From JABDLF01 sp041609715 (GTDB taxonomy: Bacteria; Pseudomonadota; Gammaproteobacteria; Steroidobacterales; JABDLF01), in the NCBI GenBank assembly GCA_041609715.1, contig JBFIQI010000063.1:1-13199 (forward strand): DNA of 13,199 bases, in the 5' to 3' direction. Positions within the stretch are counted from its first letter, which is position 1; the number at the start of each line of letters is the position of its first letter. Of the stretch, positions 7,460-13,199 are shown piece by piece. A program made the position numbers and the translations under genes. The notes under the pieces are model-generated. The model saw nothing but the letters and a program-made list of their open reading frames with translations, made no database searches and was not told the DNA's origin.

Positions 7460-8812
7460 TCAGTGTCCGAGTTTCTTTTCGAGGTAGTGAATGTTGGTGC
7501 CGCCTTTCTTGAAATTGGCGTCGGCGAGAATGTCCTGGTGCAGCGGAACGTTGGTAACGATGCCTTCCACCACCAGTTCGCCGAGGGCCCCCCGCATCCG
7601 GGCGAGGGCGGCAGAGCGGTCTTCCCCGTAAGTGATCAGCTTGGCGATCAGGCTATCGTAGAAGGGCGGCACTGTGTAGCCACTGTAGACATGAGAGTCC
7701 ACCCGCACCCCGGGCCCGCCCGGAGCGTGCCACTGGCGCACCGGCCCCGGTGATGGCGTGAATTTCCGCGGGTCTTCGGCATTGATGCGGCATTCGATGG
7801 CGTGGCCGCGCAGGGTCACGTCCTTTTGCCGATAGGCGAGTTCATTTCCTGCGGCGACGCTGAGTTGCTCTTTGACCAGGTCAATGCCCGTAATGAGCTC
7901 GGTGACAGGGTGCTCCACCTGGATACGTGTGTTCATTTCAATGAAAAAGAACTCACCATCCTGGTACAGGAACTCGAATGTCCCTGCGCCCCGGTAATTT
8001 ATTTCCTTGCAGGCCTGCACACAGCGCTCGCCGATGGCACGCCGCTGTTTTTCGGTAATCCCCGGGGCTGGCGCCTCCTCGATGACCTTTTGATGGCGGC
8101 GCTGCATGGAGCAGTCGCGTTCTCCCAGGTATATGGCGTGGCCATGGGTGTCCGCCATCACCTGCACTTCAATGTGCCGGGGTTTTTCCAGGAACTTCTC
8201 CATGTACACTTCGGGATTACCGAAAGCTGCCTCGGCCTCGGCGCGGGTGGTGGTGACCGCGTTGTGCAGGGCAGCTTCGGTACGCACCACGCGCATGCCG
8301 CGACCGCCTCCGCCTCCCGCAGCCTTTATGATGACCGGGTAACCTATCCGGCGAGCCAGGCGAACAATTTCCTCCATGTCATCGCCCAGCGCTCCGTCGG
8401 ATCCCGGCACGCAGGGTACACCGGCATTCTGCATGCGCTTGATTGCTGATACTTTATCGCCCATCAAGCGAATGGTTTCCGCGCGCGGCCCCACGAAAAC
8501 GAAGCCGCTATTCTCGACGCGCTCGGCAAAGTCGGCATTCTCGGCAAGAAAACCGTAGCCCGGGTGGATTGCCACGGCATCGGTCACTTCCGCGGCACTG
8601 ATAATCGCCGGCATATTCAGATAGCTGTCGCTGGAACGAGGAGGGCCGATACAAACCGTTTCATCCGCCAGCAGCACATGCTTCTGGTAGCGGTCGGCAG
8701 TGGAATGCACCGCCACCGTGCCGATCCCAAGCTCCCGGCAGGCACGCAGTATGCGCAGGGCAATTTCGCCGCGGTTGGCGATGACTACTTTGTCCAGTTT
8801 CTTTTTGCTCAC
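7460..8812 (-). CDS. accC: Acetyl-CoA carboxylase, biotin carboxylase subunit
   Basis: AccC carboxylates the biotin carried by AccB using ATP and bicarbonate, the first half-reaction of acetyl-CoA carboxylase, which commits carbon to fatty acids. The protein has 450 residues against 449 in E. coli. It shows the N-terminal domain VVIANRGEIALRILRACREL, the AIHPGYGFLAENADFAE motif, the ATP-grasp glycine-rich loop KAAGGGGGRGMRVV (163-176), ERDCSMQRRHQKVIEEAPAP and the active-site strand FFIEMNTRIQVEHPVTE (289-305). With a +4 offset from E. coli, Lys120, Lys163, Glu292, Arg296, Gln298, Val299, Glu300 and Arg342 occupy the known functional positions. The start codon is GTG and I see no in-frame ATG that would suit better. 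It starts 16 bases after accB, as is usual for the accBC operon. Confidence 0.98.
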   Translation of the reverse strand: MSKKKLDKVVIANRGEIALRILRACRELGIGTVAVHSTADRYQKHVLLADETVCIGPPRSSDSYLNMPAIISAAEVTDAVAIHPGYGFLAENADFAERVENSGFVFVGPRAETIRLMGDKVSAIKRMQNAGVPCVPGSDGALGDDMEEIVRLARRIGYPVIIKAAGGGGGRGMRVVRTEAALHNAVTTTRAEAEAAFGNPEVYMEKFLEKPRHIEVQVMADTHGHAIYLGERDCSMQRRHQKVIEEAPAPGITEKQRRAIGERCVQACKEINYRGAGTFEFLYQDGEFFFIEMNTRIQVEHPVTELITGIDLVKEQLSVAAGNELAYRQKDVTLRGHAIECRINAEDPRKFTPSPGPVRQWHAPGGPGVRVDSHVYSGYTVPPFYDSLIAKLITYGEDRSAALARMRGALGELVVEGIVTNVPLHQDILADANFKKGGTNIHYLEKKLGH

Positions 8813-8828
8813 GTCGGCAGTGCGCGGT

Positions 8829-9293
8829 TCATTCGATTACAAACAATGGCTGGCCGAATTCGATGGGTTCGCCGTCGGAGGCCAGCACCTCCTTGATACG
8901 TCCGGCACGATCGGCTTCGATCTGATTCATCATTTTCATGGCTTCGATGATGCACACGGTATCGCCCACTGAAACTTCCTTGCCAACGTCCACAAAGGGG
9001 GGCGAGCCGGGGGCCGGCGCCCGATAAAAAGTCCCAACCATGGGCGCGGTCAGTAAATGGCCCTGGGTGGCATCGCGCTTTTCCGTTTCTTCGCCGCTGC
9101 TGGATGCGGGTTGTGCGGCCGCGGCGGGGGCCGCGGCGGCCGGAGGAGCGGGCACGCTGACCTGGGTGCTGACGGGTGTCGCCGGCGGGTGGCGCACGAT
9201 GCGCACCGAGTCGTCGCCTTCGGTTATCTCGATTTCTGCCATGCCCGATTCCTCGAGCAGTTCAATGAGTTTCTTGACTTTTCTGATATCCAT
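8829..9293 (-). CDS. accB: Acetyl-CoA carboxylase, biotin carboxyl carrier protein
   Basis: AccB carries the covalently bound biotin that shuttles carboxyl groups between AccC and the carboxyltransferase. The 154-residue protein has the usual three parts. The N-terminal segment is MDIRKVKKLIELLEESGMAE followed by VRIVRH. An Ala/Pro-rich mobile linker spans ~35-75. The biotinyl domain spans ~80-154 and begins LLTAPMVGTFYRAPAPGSPP with the thumb sequence. The biotinylation site is Lys120 in CIIEAMKMMNQIEA, 34 residues from the C-terminus as in E. coli. The ATG follows AGG-containing purine-rich sequence. It lies 30 bases after aroQ and 16 bases before accC. In E. coli AccB autoregulates accBC; no operator for this can be recognised here. 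Confidence 0.98.
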   Translation of the reverse strand: MDIRKVKKLIELLEESGMAEIEITEGDDSVRIVRHPPATPVSTQVSVPAPPAAAAPAAAAQPASSSGEETEKRDATQGHLLTAPMVGTFYRAPAPGSPPFVDVGKEVSVGDTVCIIEAMKMMNQIEADRAGRIKEVLASDGEPIEFGQPLFVIE

Positions 9294-9323
9294 GCCTGCC
9301 TACCTGTGTCTTATTGTCGTCGC

Positions 9324-9788
9324 TCAATGACTGGCGGACCGCGACCTGGTCTGGACGAGAAGCCGGTCAGCCGCTTTGAGTGCCAGCGCATAGCCCTGCG
9401 CGCCGAGACCGGAAACCACCCCGACTGCAAGGTCGGAAAAATATGATGTCTTGCGAAAAGGTTCGCGCGCGTACACGTTGCTCAGGTGTATCTCGATGAA
9501 AGGTATGCCGCAGGCCGCCACGGCGTCTCGCAAGGCGATGCTGGTGTGGGTGAAGGCGGCGGGGTTGAGCAACATGAAATCAAAGCCTTCGCCACGGGCA
9601 GCGTGCATCCATTCCACCATCTGGTGCTCGGCATTGCTCTGGCGGGCCTCGATGCTATGGCCGAGGCTGCTGGCTTCCTGGGCCAGTTCCCGCTCAATCT
9701 CGGCCAGGCTGGTCTCGCCATAGGTGCCCGGCTCGCGGTCGCCCAGCAAATTCAAATTGGGTCCGTTCAAGATCAGAAATTTTGCCAT
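9324..9788 (-). CDS. aroQ: 3-dehydroquinate dehydratase, type II
   Basis: AroQ is the small dodecameric type II dehydroquinase that converts 3-dehydroquinate to 3-dehydroshikimate in the aromatic amino acid pathway. The length, 154 residues, is typical. The catalytic lid has LNGPNLNLLGDREPGTYG with Arg18 and catalytic Tyr23. LNPAAFTHTSIALRDA holds Asn75 and His81. The active-site His101 lies in EIHLSNVYAREPFRKTSYFS (99-118), with Arg108 and Arg112. One small departure is RQSNAEHQMVEW where many homologues have an N-x-E-G motif; His55 replaces that Gly. It heads an aroQ-accB-accC run and is preceded by the only sizeable gap (127 bases) in the minus-strand block, so a promoter for aroQ-acc is likely there. 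A small GC hairpin (9798-9813) lies just before the ATG, and no strong Shine-Dalgarno sequence is visible. Confidence 0.97.
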   Translation of the reverse strand: MAKFLILNGPNLNLLGDREPGTYGETSLAEIERELAQEASSLGHSIEARQSNAEHQMVEWMHAARGEGFDFMLLNPAAFTHTSIALRDAVAACGIPFIEIHLSNVYAREPFRKTSYFSDLAVGVVSGLGAQGYALALKAADRLLVQTRSRSASH

Positions 9789-9797
9789 GCGCGGGAG

Positions 9798-9813
9798 CCG
9801 GCCTATGCGCCGG
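9798..9813 (-). other. Short GC hairpin immediately upstream of aroQ
   Basis: CCGGC and GCCGG flank a 6-base loop, forming a 5-bp all-GC stem that ends about 9 bases before the aroQ ATG. In the mRNA it would cover the position where a ribosome binding site is expected. The only AGG near the start is in this element. It could modulate aroQ translation, but it may equally be chance in GC-rich DNA. Confidence 0.3.
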
Positions 9814-9861
9814 ACTTGTTGTTATTCTGAAGTTAGCCGCAAGTTTAATACTTTTAGGCGC

Positions 9862-9905
9862 CTGTTGCGCGATTTTTCGCACATTTTCTTGATGCGTCGC
9901 AACAG
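9862..9905. repeat. Perfect 8-bp inverted repeat in the tlpA-aroQ intergenic region
   Basis: CTGTTGCG (9862-9869) and CGCAACAG (9898-9905) are perfect inverted copies separated by 28 AT-rich bases. The element begins about 10 bases past the tlpA-like stop, inside the 127-base gap before aroQ. On the minus strand no U-run follows the second arm, so it does not look like a standard intrinsic terminator. It could be an RNA hairpin that protects the 3' end of the cutA-dsbD-tlpA message, or a protein-binding site near an aroQ promoter. I see no convincing -35/-10 pair in the gap, only a weak TTAAAC - 16 bases - AATAAC. Confidence 0.45.
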
Positions 9906-9915
9906 ACAAGCGGCT

Positions 9916-10419
9916 TCAGGGCAGCAGCAGCCCCAGCACATGCTCCAAATGCTCCGGCTTCAGCTCGCCGGTGTGGATTTCCAGCACGCGGCCGCGGGCA
10001 TCGATGAGGACCGTATAGGGCAGGCCGACAAATTCAATGCCGAGACGCTCTGCCAGATCGATGGCAGCCTGCTCGCCTATGAGCACCGGATAGCTGAATG
10101 CCATTTCTGCGGCCAGCTGGCGCACCGGTTCGGGCTCTTCCACGGCGATGCCCACGACCCTCAGGTCCTGGTGCTCGGTCTGCAGCTTGTTCAGGAGCGG
10201 TATTTCCCGGCGGCAAGGTGGACACCAGGTCGCCCAGAAATTCACCACCAGGGGCGTGCCCCGGTACTGCGCCAGGTACGCGGTCTCGCCGTTGAGGGTT
10301 TCCAGGGCATAGCCGTCAGGAATGCTGTGACCGCGGGTGTTCACATAGATGCCGATACCGGCAGCCAGCGCCCCGAGCAACAGGATCCCCGCGGCGACTT
10401 TTTGCCAGCCGCTCATCAT
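9916..10419 (-). CDS. Membrane-anchored TlpA/DsbE-type thiol-disulfide oxidoreductase
   Basis: This 167-residue protein is a thioredoxin-fold protein anchored to the inner membrane and facing the periplasm. Residues ~7-26 (KVAAGILLLGALAAGIGIYV) form an uncleaved signal anchor. The redox domain follows, with TPLVVNFWATWCPPCRREIP giving the active site Cys66-Pro-Pro-Cys69, the VVGIAVEE strand, and the cis-proline loop FVGLPYTVLID (Pro134). This matches the AhpC/TSA-Redoxin branch that includes TlpA, ResA and CcmG. Its ATG overlaps the dsbD stop by 4 bases (ATGA), with no Shine-Dalgarno sequence, so it is translationally coupled to dsbD. That coupling suggests it is reduced by DsbD and acts as a downstream periplasmic reductant, for example toward cytochrome c maturation or oxidised periplasmic proteins. 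No cytochrome c genes are nearby, so I give no specific gene name. Confidence 0.88.
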   Translation of the reverse strand: MMSGWQKVAAGILLLGALAAGIGIYVNTRGHSIPDGYALETLNGETAYLAQYRGTPLVVNFWATWCPPCRREIPLLNKLQTEHQDLRVVGIAVEEPEPVRQLAAEMAFSYPVLIGEQAAIDLAERLGIEFVGLPYTVLIDARGRVLEIHTGELKPEHLEHVLGLLLP

Positions 10420-12641
10420 CGGCCGGCTGCGAGGGCTTCGCGGACATGGGTCGCGAACTCTTCGGCTGGCATATAGCCAACCACCCGGAAGCCTTCCAGT
10501 TCGCGACCCTGCGTGTCATAAAACGCGATGGTGGGCGGGCCATAAATCCGGAAGCGTTGCAGCAGGGCCTTGTCCTGTTCGTCATTGGCCGTCACATCGG
10601 CCTGCAGCAGCAGGCTTCCTGCCAGCGCGGTCTGCACATCCGGATCCGTGAAGGTGTACTTTTCCATCTCCAGGCAGGAGACACACCAGTCGGCATAGAA
10701 GTCCAGCATCACAGCCTGGCCGCGGGCGCTGGCAGCAGCCACCGCTGCATCGAGATCGGCGACTGATTTGATTCGCTCAAAAGCAAGCCCGTGTTCGACC
10801 CCGGCCGGGTCGCCGCTGAGCACCGTGCCTCGCAGTGGTCTCCAGGTGTCATTGCCGCCAACGGCCACTCCTACCAGTATCAGCAGACCATAGGCGGTCA
10901 TGATCAGGCCGACAGCGCGCCAGAATCGATGCCAGCCACTGATGGCTCCGTCCAGCGCTTTCGCGGCTCCCATAAACAGACCGGTAATTACCAGCAAGGC
11001 CCCCCACAGGAACATCGTGATGGCGTGGGGTAGCACGCGTTCCAGCATATAGATGGCCACCGCCAGCAGCATGACCCCGAATGCGGCCTTCACGGCATTC
11101 ATCCAGGCCCCGGCTTTTGGTAATAACTTGCCGGCGGAGGCGCCGACAACCAGCAGGGGCGCTCCCATTCCCAGGCTCATGGCAAACAATGCGCCGGCGC
11201 CCCGAGCCGGTTCACCCGCCTGGCCGATGACCGCCAAGGCGGCGACCAGCGGCGGCGCAACACAGGCAGTAACGATCAACGCCGACAGAACGCCCATGGT
11301 GGCCGTGCCGATATAGGTTCCGGCGCGCTGGCGGCCACTGAGCTCTGACATGCGACTCTGGACAGCGCCCGGCATTTGCAGCTCATAGAGGCCGAACATG
11401 GACAAGGCCAGGGCGACGAACAGCAGGGCAAAGCCCACCACGATCCAGGTCTGTTGGAAAATTGCCTGCATCTGTTGCCCGAACACGGCCGCGGTCGCTC
11501 CGGCGACCGTGTAGGTGACGGCCATGCCCAAAACATAGGTGAGGGACAGCAGGAAGGCGCGACGGGTACTTACATTCTCGCCCTGGCCGGCGATGATCCC
11601 GGAAAGGATCGGAATCATGGGCAACACGCAGGGCGTAAATGCCAGCAGCAGGCCGAGGCCAAAAAATGTCAGCATGACCCAGGCAAAATGGCTGTCGCGA
11701 ATCAGGCCTGCGAGTCGAGCCTGCTCGGATATTTTAGCGGGCGCGACCGAGGCCCCGGGCAAGACAGCGCTCATTGCAGCAGACAGCGCTACCGGTGCAT
11801 CCTGACTGAATGGCGGGTAGCAGATGCCGTCTTCCTTGCAGCCCTGAGATTCAGTAAGCAACAGGAATTCATCCAGTTCCCCGTCGCTTACGGCGATGGG
11901 CAGCAATACTTCGAGCCGGGAGAAATACACTTCGCTACGGCCGAAATACTCGTCTTCTTTGAAGCGCCCGCCAGGAAACTGAGCTGTACCCAGCTGCACA
12001 CTGTCGGGCCGGGCATCAAACCGAAACTTGTCGCGGTACATGTAATAGCCCGGCGCAATATCCCAGCGCACCTGCAGCAGGCCTTCGCTGACCAACTGAG
12101 CACTGAGTACGAAAGCTTGCTCTGGCGGAAGAATCTCGCCCTGCAGCTGGCGTTCCGCGTCGGAGCCGAAGAGTTGCAGAAGATCAGCGCTCTGATTGGC
12201 CTTCTCAGCTGCCGGCAAGGTGATGCTGCGCACCCATTTCTGTGGCGGGAAGCATATGCCGATATCGGCACAGCCCTGACTTCTTATTTGCAGCTGAATC
12301 TCGCGCGGCGCCCCCGGCTCACGGGTGACGGGAATTCGCAGCTGGAAGCTGCCGCGGTAGATTTCCATCTCACCAAAAAACTCGTCGACCTTGAGTTTGC
12401 CGGCGGGAAGTTCCGCGGGTCCAAGCCGGATGCCCGGGGTCAGGCTGTCGAATCCGAACTTGGCGCGATAGAGGTAATAACCCGGCTGAACTTCCCAATT
12501 GAGAGTGATCGTATCGGCGTCGGCCGCAACGCTGTACAGATAGGCTTCGGTAGGCGGCAGCAACTCTTCGCCAGCCGCGGCCGCTAGCGTTGCCGTGCAA
12601 ACCAGGCCAACCAGTGCCAGATATTTGTGTATCGGTCTCAT
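10416..12641 (-). CDS. dsbD: Protein-disulfide reductase DsbD with two tandem N-terminal alpha domains
   Basis: DsbD carries electrons from cytoplasmic thioredoxin across the inner membrane to periplasmic thiol proteins. The product has 741 residues (E. coli 565). A signal peptide ends near residue 23. Two homologous DsbD-alpha domains follow. The first (~25-145) has VQPGYYLYRAKFGFD, DEFFGEMEIY and Cys124/Cys130 in QGCADIGICFPP. The second (~168-285) has IAPGYYMYRDKFRFD, DEYFGRSEVY and Cys268/Cys274 in QGCKEDGICYPP. The copies are offset by 144 residues. The transmembrane beta domain (~318-595, about eight helices) holds Cys338 in AFTPCVLPMIPILSGII and Cys460 in VTACVAPPL, spaced 122 apart as in E. 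coli. The C-terminal thioredoxin-like gamma domain (~620-741) has Cys653/Cys656 in ADWCVSCLEMEKYTF. The ATG directly follows the cutA TGA, and the stop overlaps the tlpA-like ATG. The duplicated alpha domain is the unusual part. Confidence 0.97.
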   Translation of the reverse strand: MRPIHKYLALVGLVCTATLAAAAGEELLPPTEAYLYSVAADADTITLNWEVQPGYYLYRAKFGFDSLTPGIRLGPAELPAGKLKVDEFFGEMEIYRGSFQLRIPVTREPGAPREIQLQIRSQGCADIGICFPPQKWVRSITLPAAEKANQSADLLQLFGSDAERQLQGEILPPEQAFVLSAQLVSEGLLQVRWDIAPGYYMYRDKFRFDARPDSVQLGTAQFPGGRFKEDEYFGRSEVYFSRLEVLLPIAVSDGELDEFLLLTESQGCKEDGICYPPFSQDAPVALSAAMSAVLPGASVAPAKISEQARLAGLIRDSHFAWVMLTFFGLGLLLAFTPCVLPMIPILSGIIAGQGENVSTRRAFLLSLTYVLGMAVTYTVAGATAAVFGQQMQAIFQQTWIVVGFALLFVALALSMFGLYELQMPGAVQSRMSELSGRQRAGTYIGTATMGVLSALIVTACVAPPLVAALAVIGQAGEPARGAGALFAMSLGMGAPLLVVGASAGKLLPKAGAWMNAVKAAFGVMLLAVAIYMLERVLPHAITMFLWGALLVITGLFMGAAKALDGAISGWHRFWRAVGLIMTAYGLLILVGVAVGGNDTWRPLRGTVLSGDPAGVEHGLAFERIKSVADLDAAVAAASARGQAVMLDFYADWCVSCLEMEKYTFTDPDVQTALAGSLLLQADVTANDEQDKALLQRFRIYGPPTIAFYDTQGRELEGFRVVGYMPAEEFATHVREALAAGR

Positions 12642-12995
12642 TCAGTGGGTACCCGCCACGGCCTGCAGCACCCAAGCGAGGTAGGCCTGCGAGCCTCCCG
12701 AACAAGGGACTGCCAAAACTTCTGGAAGTTCATATGGGTGCAACGACTGTATACGGGCTTCGATGTCATCAAGATGTGAAGAGCTGGTTTTGATCATCAG
12801 CAGAATTTCCTCTTCACGACACAGCTTGCCTTGCCAGCGATAGGTCGAAGTGAGGCCTGGTAACTGGTTGATGCAGGCCGCCAGGCCATCGGTAACCAGG
12901 CGTTGTGCAATCAGGTCTGCTGTGGCGGCGTCCGGGCAGGCGCAGAAGACGATCTGCACCGTTGCTGGTGACGAGTGCTCGTGCTGTTTGGCCAT
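12642..12995 (-). CDS. cutA: Divalent-cation tolerance protein CutA
   Basis: CutA is a small, very stable trimeric protein related in fold to PII signalling proteins. It was linked to copper tolerance in E. coli, but its true role is unsettled. From the ATG at 12995 the protein has 117 residues, close to the family norm of ~105-115. Visible motifs are VQIVFCACPDAATADLIAQ, LVTDGLAACIN, the signature STYRWQGKLCREEEILLMIK (50-69), and SLHPYELPEVLAVP (84-97). The start has AGGAG five bases upstream. An in-frame GTG at 13118 would add 41 unrelated residues and run across the groES promoter and CIRCE operator, so it is rejected. The TGA stop is directly followed by the dsbD ATG. The cutA-dsbD pairing is widely conserved, and its placement next to groES recalls the E. 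coli neighbourhood. Confidence 0.96.
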   Translation of the reverse strand: MAKQHEHSSPATVQIVFCACPDAATADLIAQRLVTDGLAACINQLPGLTSTYRWQGKLCREEEILLMIKTSSSHLDDIEARIQSLHPYELPEVLAVPCSGGSQAYLAWVLQAVAGTH

Positions 12996-13059
12996 GGAAT
13001 CTCCTGCTGCGGGGCGCCAAGGATACGTGGCATGGTCGACGCTGTCATCGCCGGAAAGG

Positions 13060-13087
13060 TTGACTCCCGCGCTGCGGCGACTAGAAT
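13060..13087 (+). promoter_or_regulatory. Sigma70-type promoter of groES(L)
   Basis: TTGACT (13060-13065) and TAGAAT (13082-13087) are separated by 16 bases. Each hexamer differs from the sigma70 consensus at one position. Transcription would start near 13094, inside the CIRCE operator, which is the usual layout for HrcA-repressed heat-shock operons. I see no clear sigma32-type promoter, though the search was by eye only. Confidence 0.7.
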
Positions 13088-13113
13088 TAGCACTCGTTAT
13101 ACCAGAGTGCCAA
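13087..13113 (+). promoter_or_regulatory. CIRCE operator (HrcA binding site) upstream of groES
   Basis: The inverted repeat TTAGCACTC (13087-13095), a 9-base spacer and GAGTGCCAA (13105-13113) matches the CIRCE consensus TTAGCACTC-N9-GAGTGCTAA. The left arm is perfect, the right arm has one mismatch, and the spacer length is exact. It overlaps the last base of the -10 box and the expected start site, 75 bases before the groES ATG. HrcA binding here would repress groESL until heat shock titrates the repressor. hrcA itself is not in the window. Confidence 0.93.
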
Positions 13114-13124
13114 GACACGGCACG

Positions 13125-13136
13125 GCGGGCGCCCGC
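13125..13136. repeat. 12-bp perfect GC palindrome in the groES leader
   Basis: GCGGGCGCCCGC reads the same on both strands and lies 12 bases past the CIRCE element, in the 5' untranslated leader of groES. It has no loop bases, so it would form only a strained hairpin in RNA. It may be chance in GC-rich DNA or a leader structure affecting message stability. Confidence 0.3.
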
Positions 13137-13188
13137 TAAAAACCGGCGGACCCGGAAAAAAACTTAATTAAATCAAGGAGAAGTATCC

Positions 13189-13199
13189 ATGAAGATGCG
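13189..13199 (+). CDS. groES: Co-chaperonin GroES, first codons only (3' truncated by window edge)
   Basis: Only ATG AAG ATG CG is visible before the window ends, giving Met-Lys-Met and then probably Arg, as in GroES proteins that begin MKMRP or MKIRP. The identification rests on context: a strong ribosome binding site AAGGAGA (13175-13181) at good spacing, an AT-rich leader just before it, the CIRCE operator and sigma70-type promoter upstream, and the divergent cutA-dsbD neighbours. CIRCE sits almost only before groES and dnaK/hrcA-type operons, and these first codons do not fit dnaK or hrcA as well as groES. GroES is the heptameric lid of the GroEL folding chamber in the cytosol; groEL would be expected next. 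Confidence 0.88.

Noticed and set aside
11376..12587. Long open frame of 403 codons on the + strand, antisense to dsbD
   Set aside because: The composition is typical of a shadow frame in GC-rich coding DNA, there is no recognisable domain, and dsbD on the other strand is certain.
12996..13118. N-terminal extension of cutA from a GTG at 13118
   Set aside because: It would run through the groES promoter and CIRCE, adds residues with no family similarity, and the ATG at 12995 has a good AGGAG.
1..13199. Search for CRISPR repeats, transposase genes, tRNA genes and attachment sites
   Set aside because: None was seen; gene content and packing are those of conserved core chromosome.

Overview
The window is a GC-rich stretch of core chromosome from a gammaproteobacterium. 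Three things point there: the order aroQ-accB-accC-prmA-(zinc-ribbon gene)-dusB-fis-purH-purD, which from memory resembles the Pseudomonas-type arrangement; a Fis protein beside dusB; and cutA-dsbD lying divergently next to groES. A CIRCE operator upstream of groES suggests a lineage that uses the HrcA repressor, unlike enteric bacteria. I cannot name the genus. I see no mobile element, tRNA, rRNA, CRISPR array or recently acquired DNA. The genes are packed almost end to end, and no gap without a gene exceeds about 200 bases.

Layout. On the + strand at the left edge is the C-terminal half of rho. It is followed 12 bases later by a small predicted lipoprotein of the DUF1579 type. These two converge on a block of twelve minus-strand genes (12995 down to 1218). 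In transcription order they are cutA, dsbD, a tlpA-like thioredoxin, aroQ, accB, accC, prmA, a zinc-ribbon/DUF3426 membrane protein, dusB, fis, purH and purD. At the right edge groES begins on the + strand, divergent from cutA.

How the genes work together. cutA, dsbD and the thioredoxin overlap or abut and form a periplasmic thiol-reduction unit. aroQ (shikimate pathway), accB and accC (biotin carboxyl carrier and biotin carboxylase of acetyl-CoA carboxylase) and prmA (L11 methylation) follow a 127-base gap that probably holds a second promoter. dusB and fis form the well-known tRNA-modification/nucleoid-protein pair. purH and purD supply purine biosynthesis. The whole looks like a growth-linked housekeeping supercluster.

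Most notable features. DsbD carries two tandem N-terminal DsbD-alpha domains, each with an intact cysteine pair, which makes it 741 residues long against 565 for E. coli DsbD. It is translationally coupled to a membrane-anchored CPPC thioredoxin. The cutA/groES divergent region contains a near-perfect CIRCE operator overlapping a good sigma70-type promoter. Fis has an unusually lysine-rich N-terminal tail and probably a GTG start. I found no convincing wholly new system. The duplicated DsbD sensor domain is the best candidate for something not well described.
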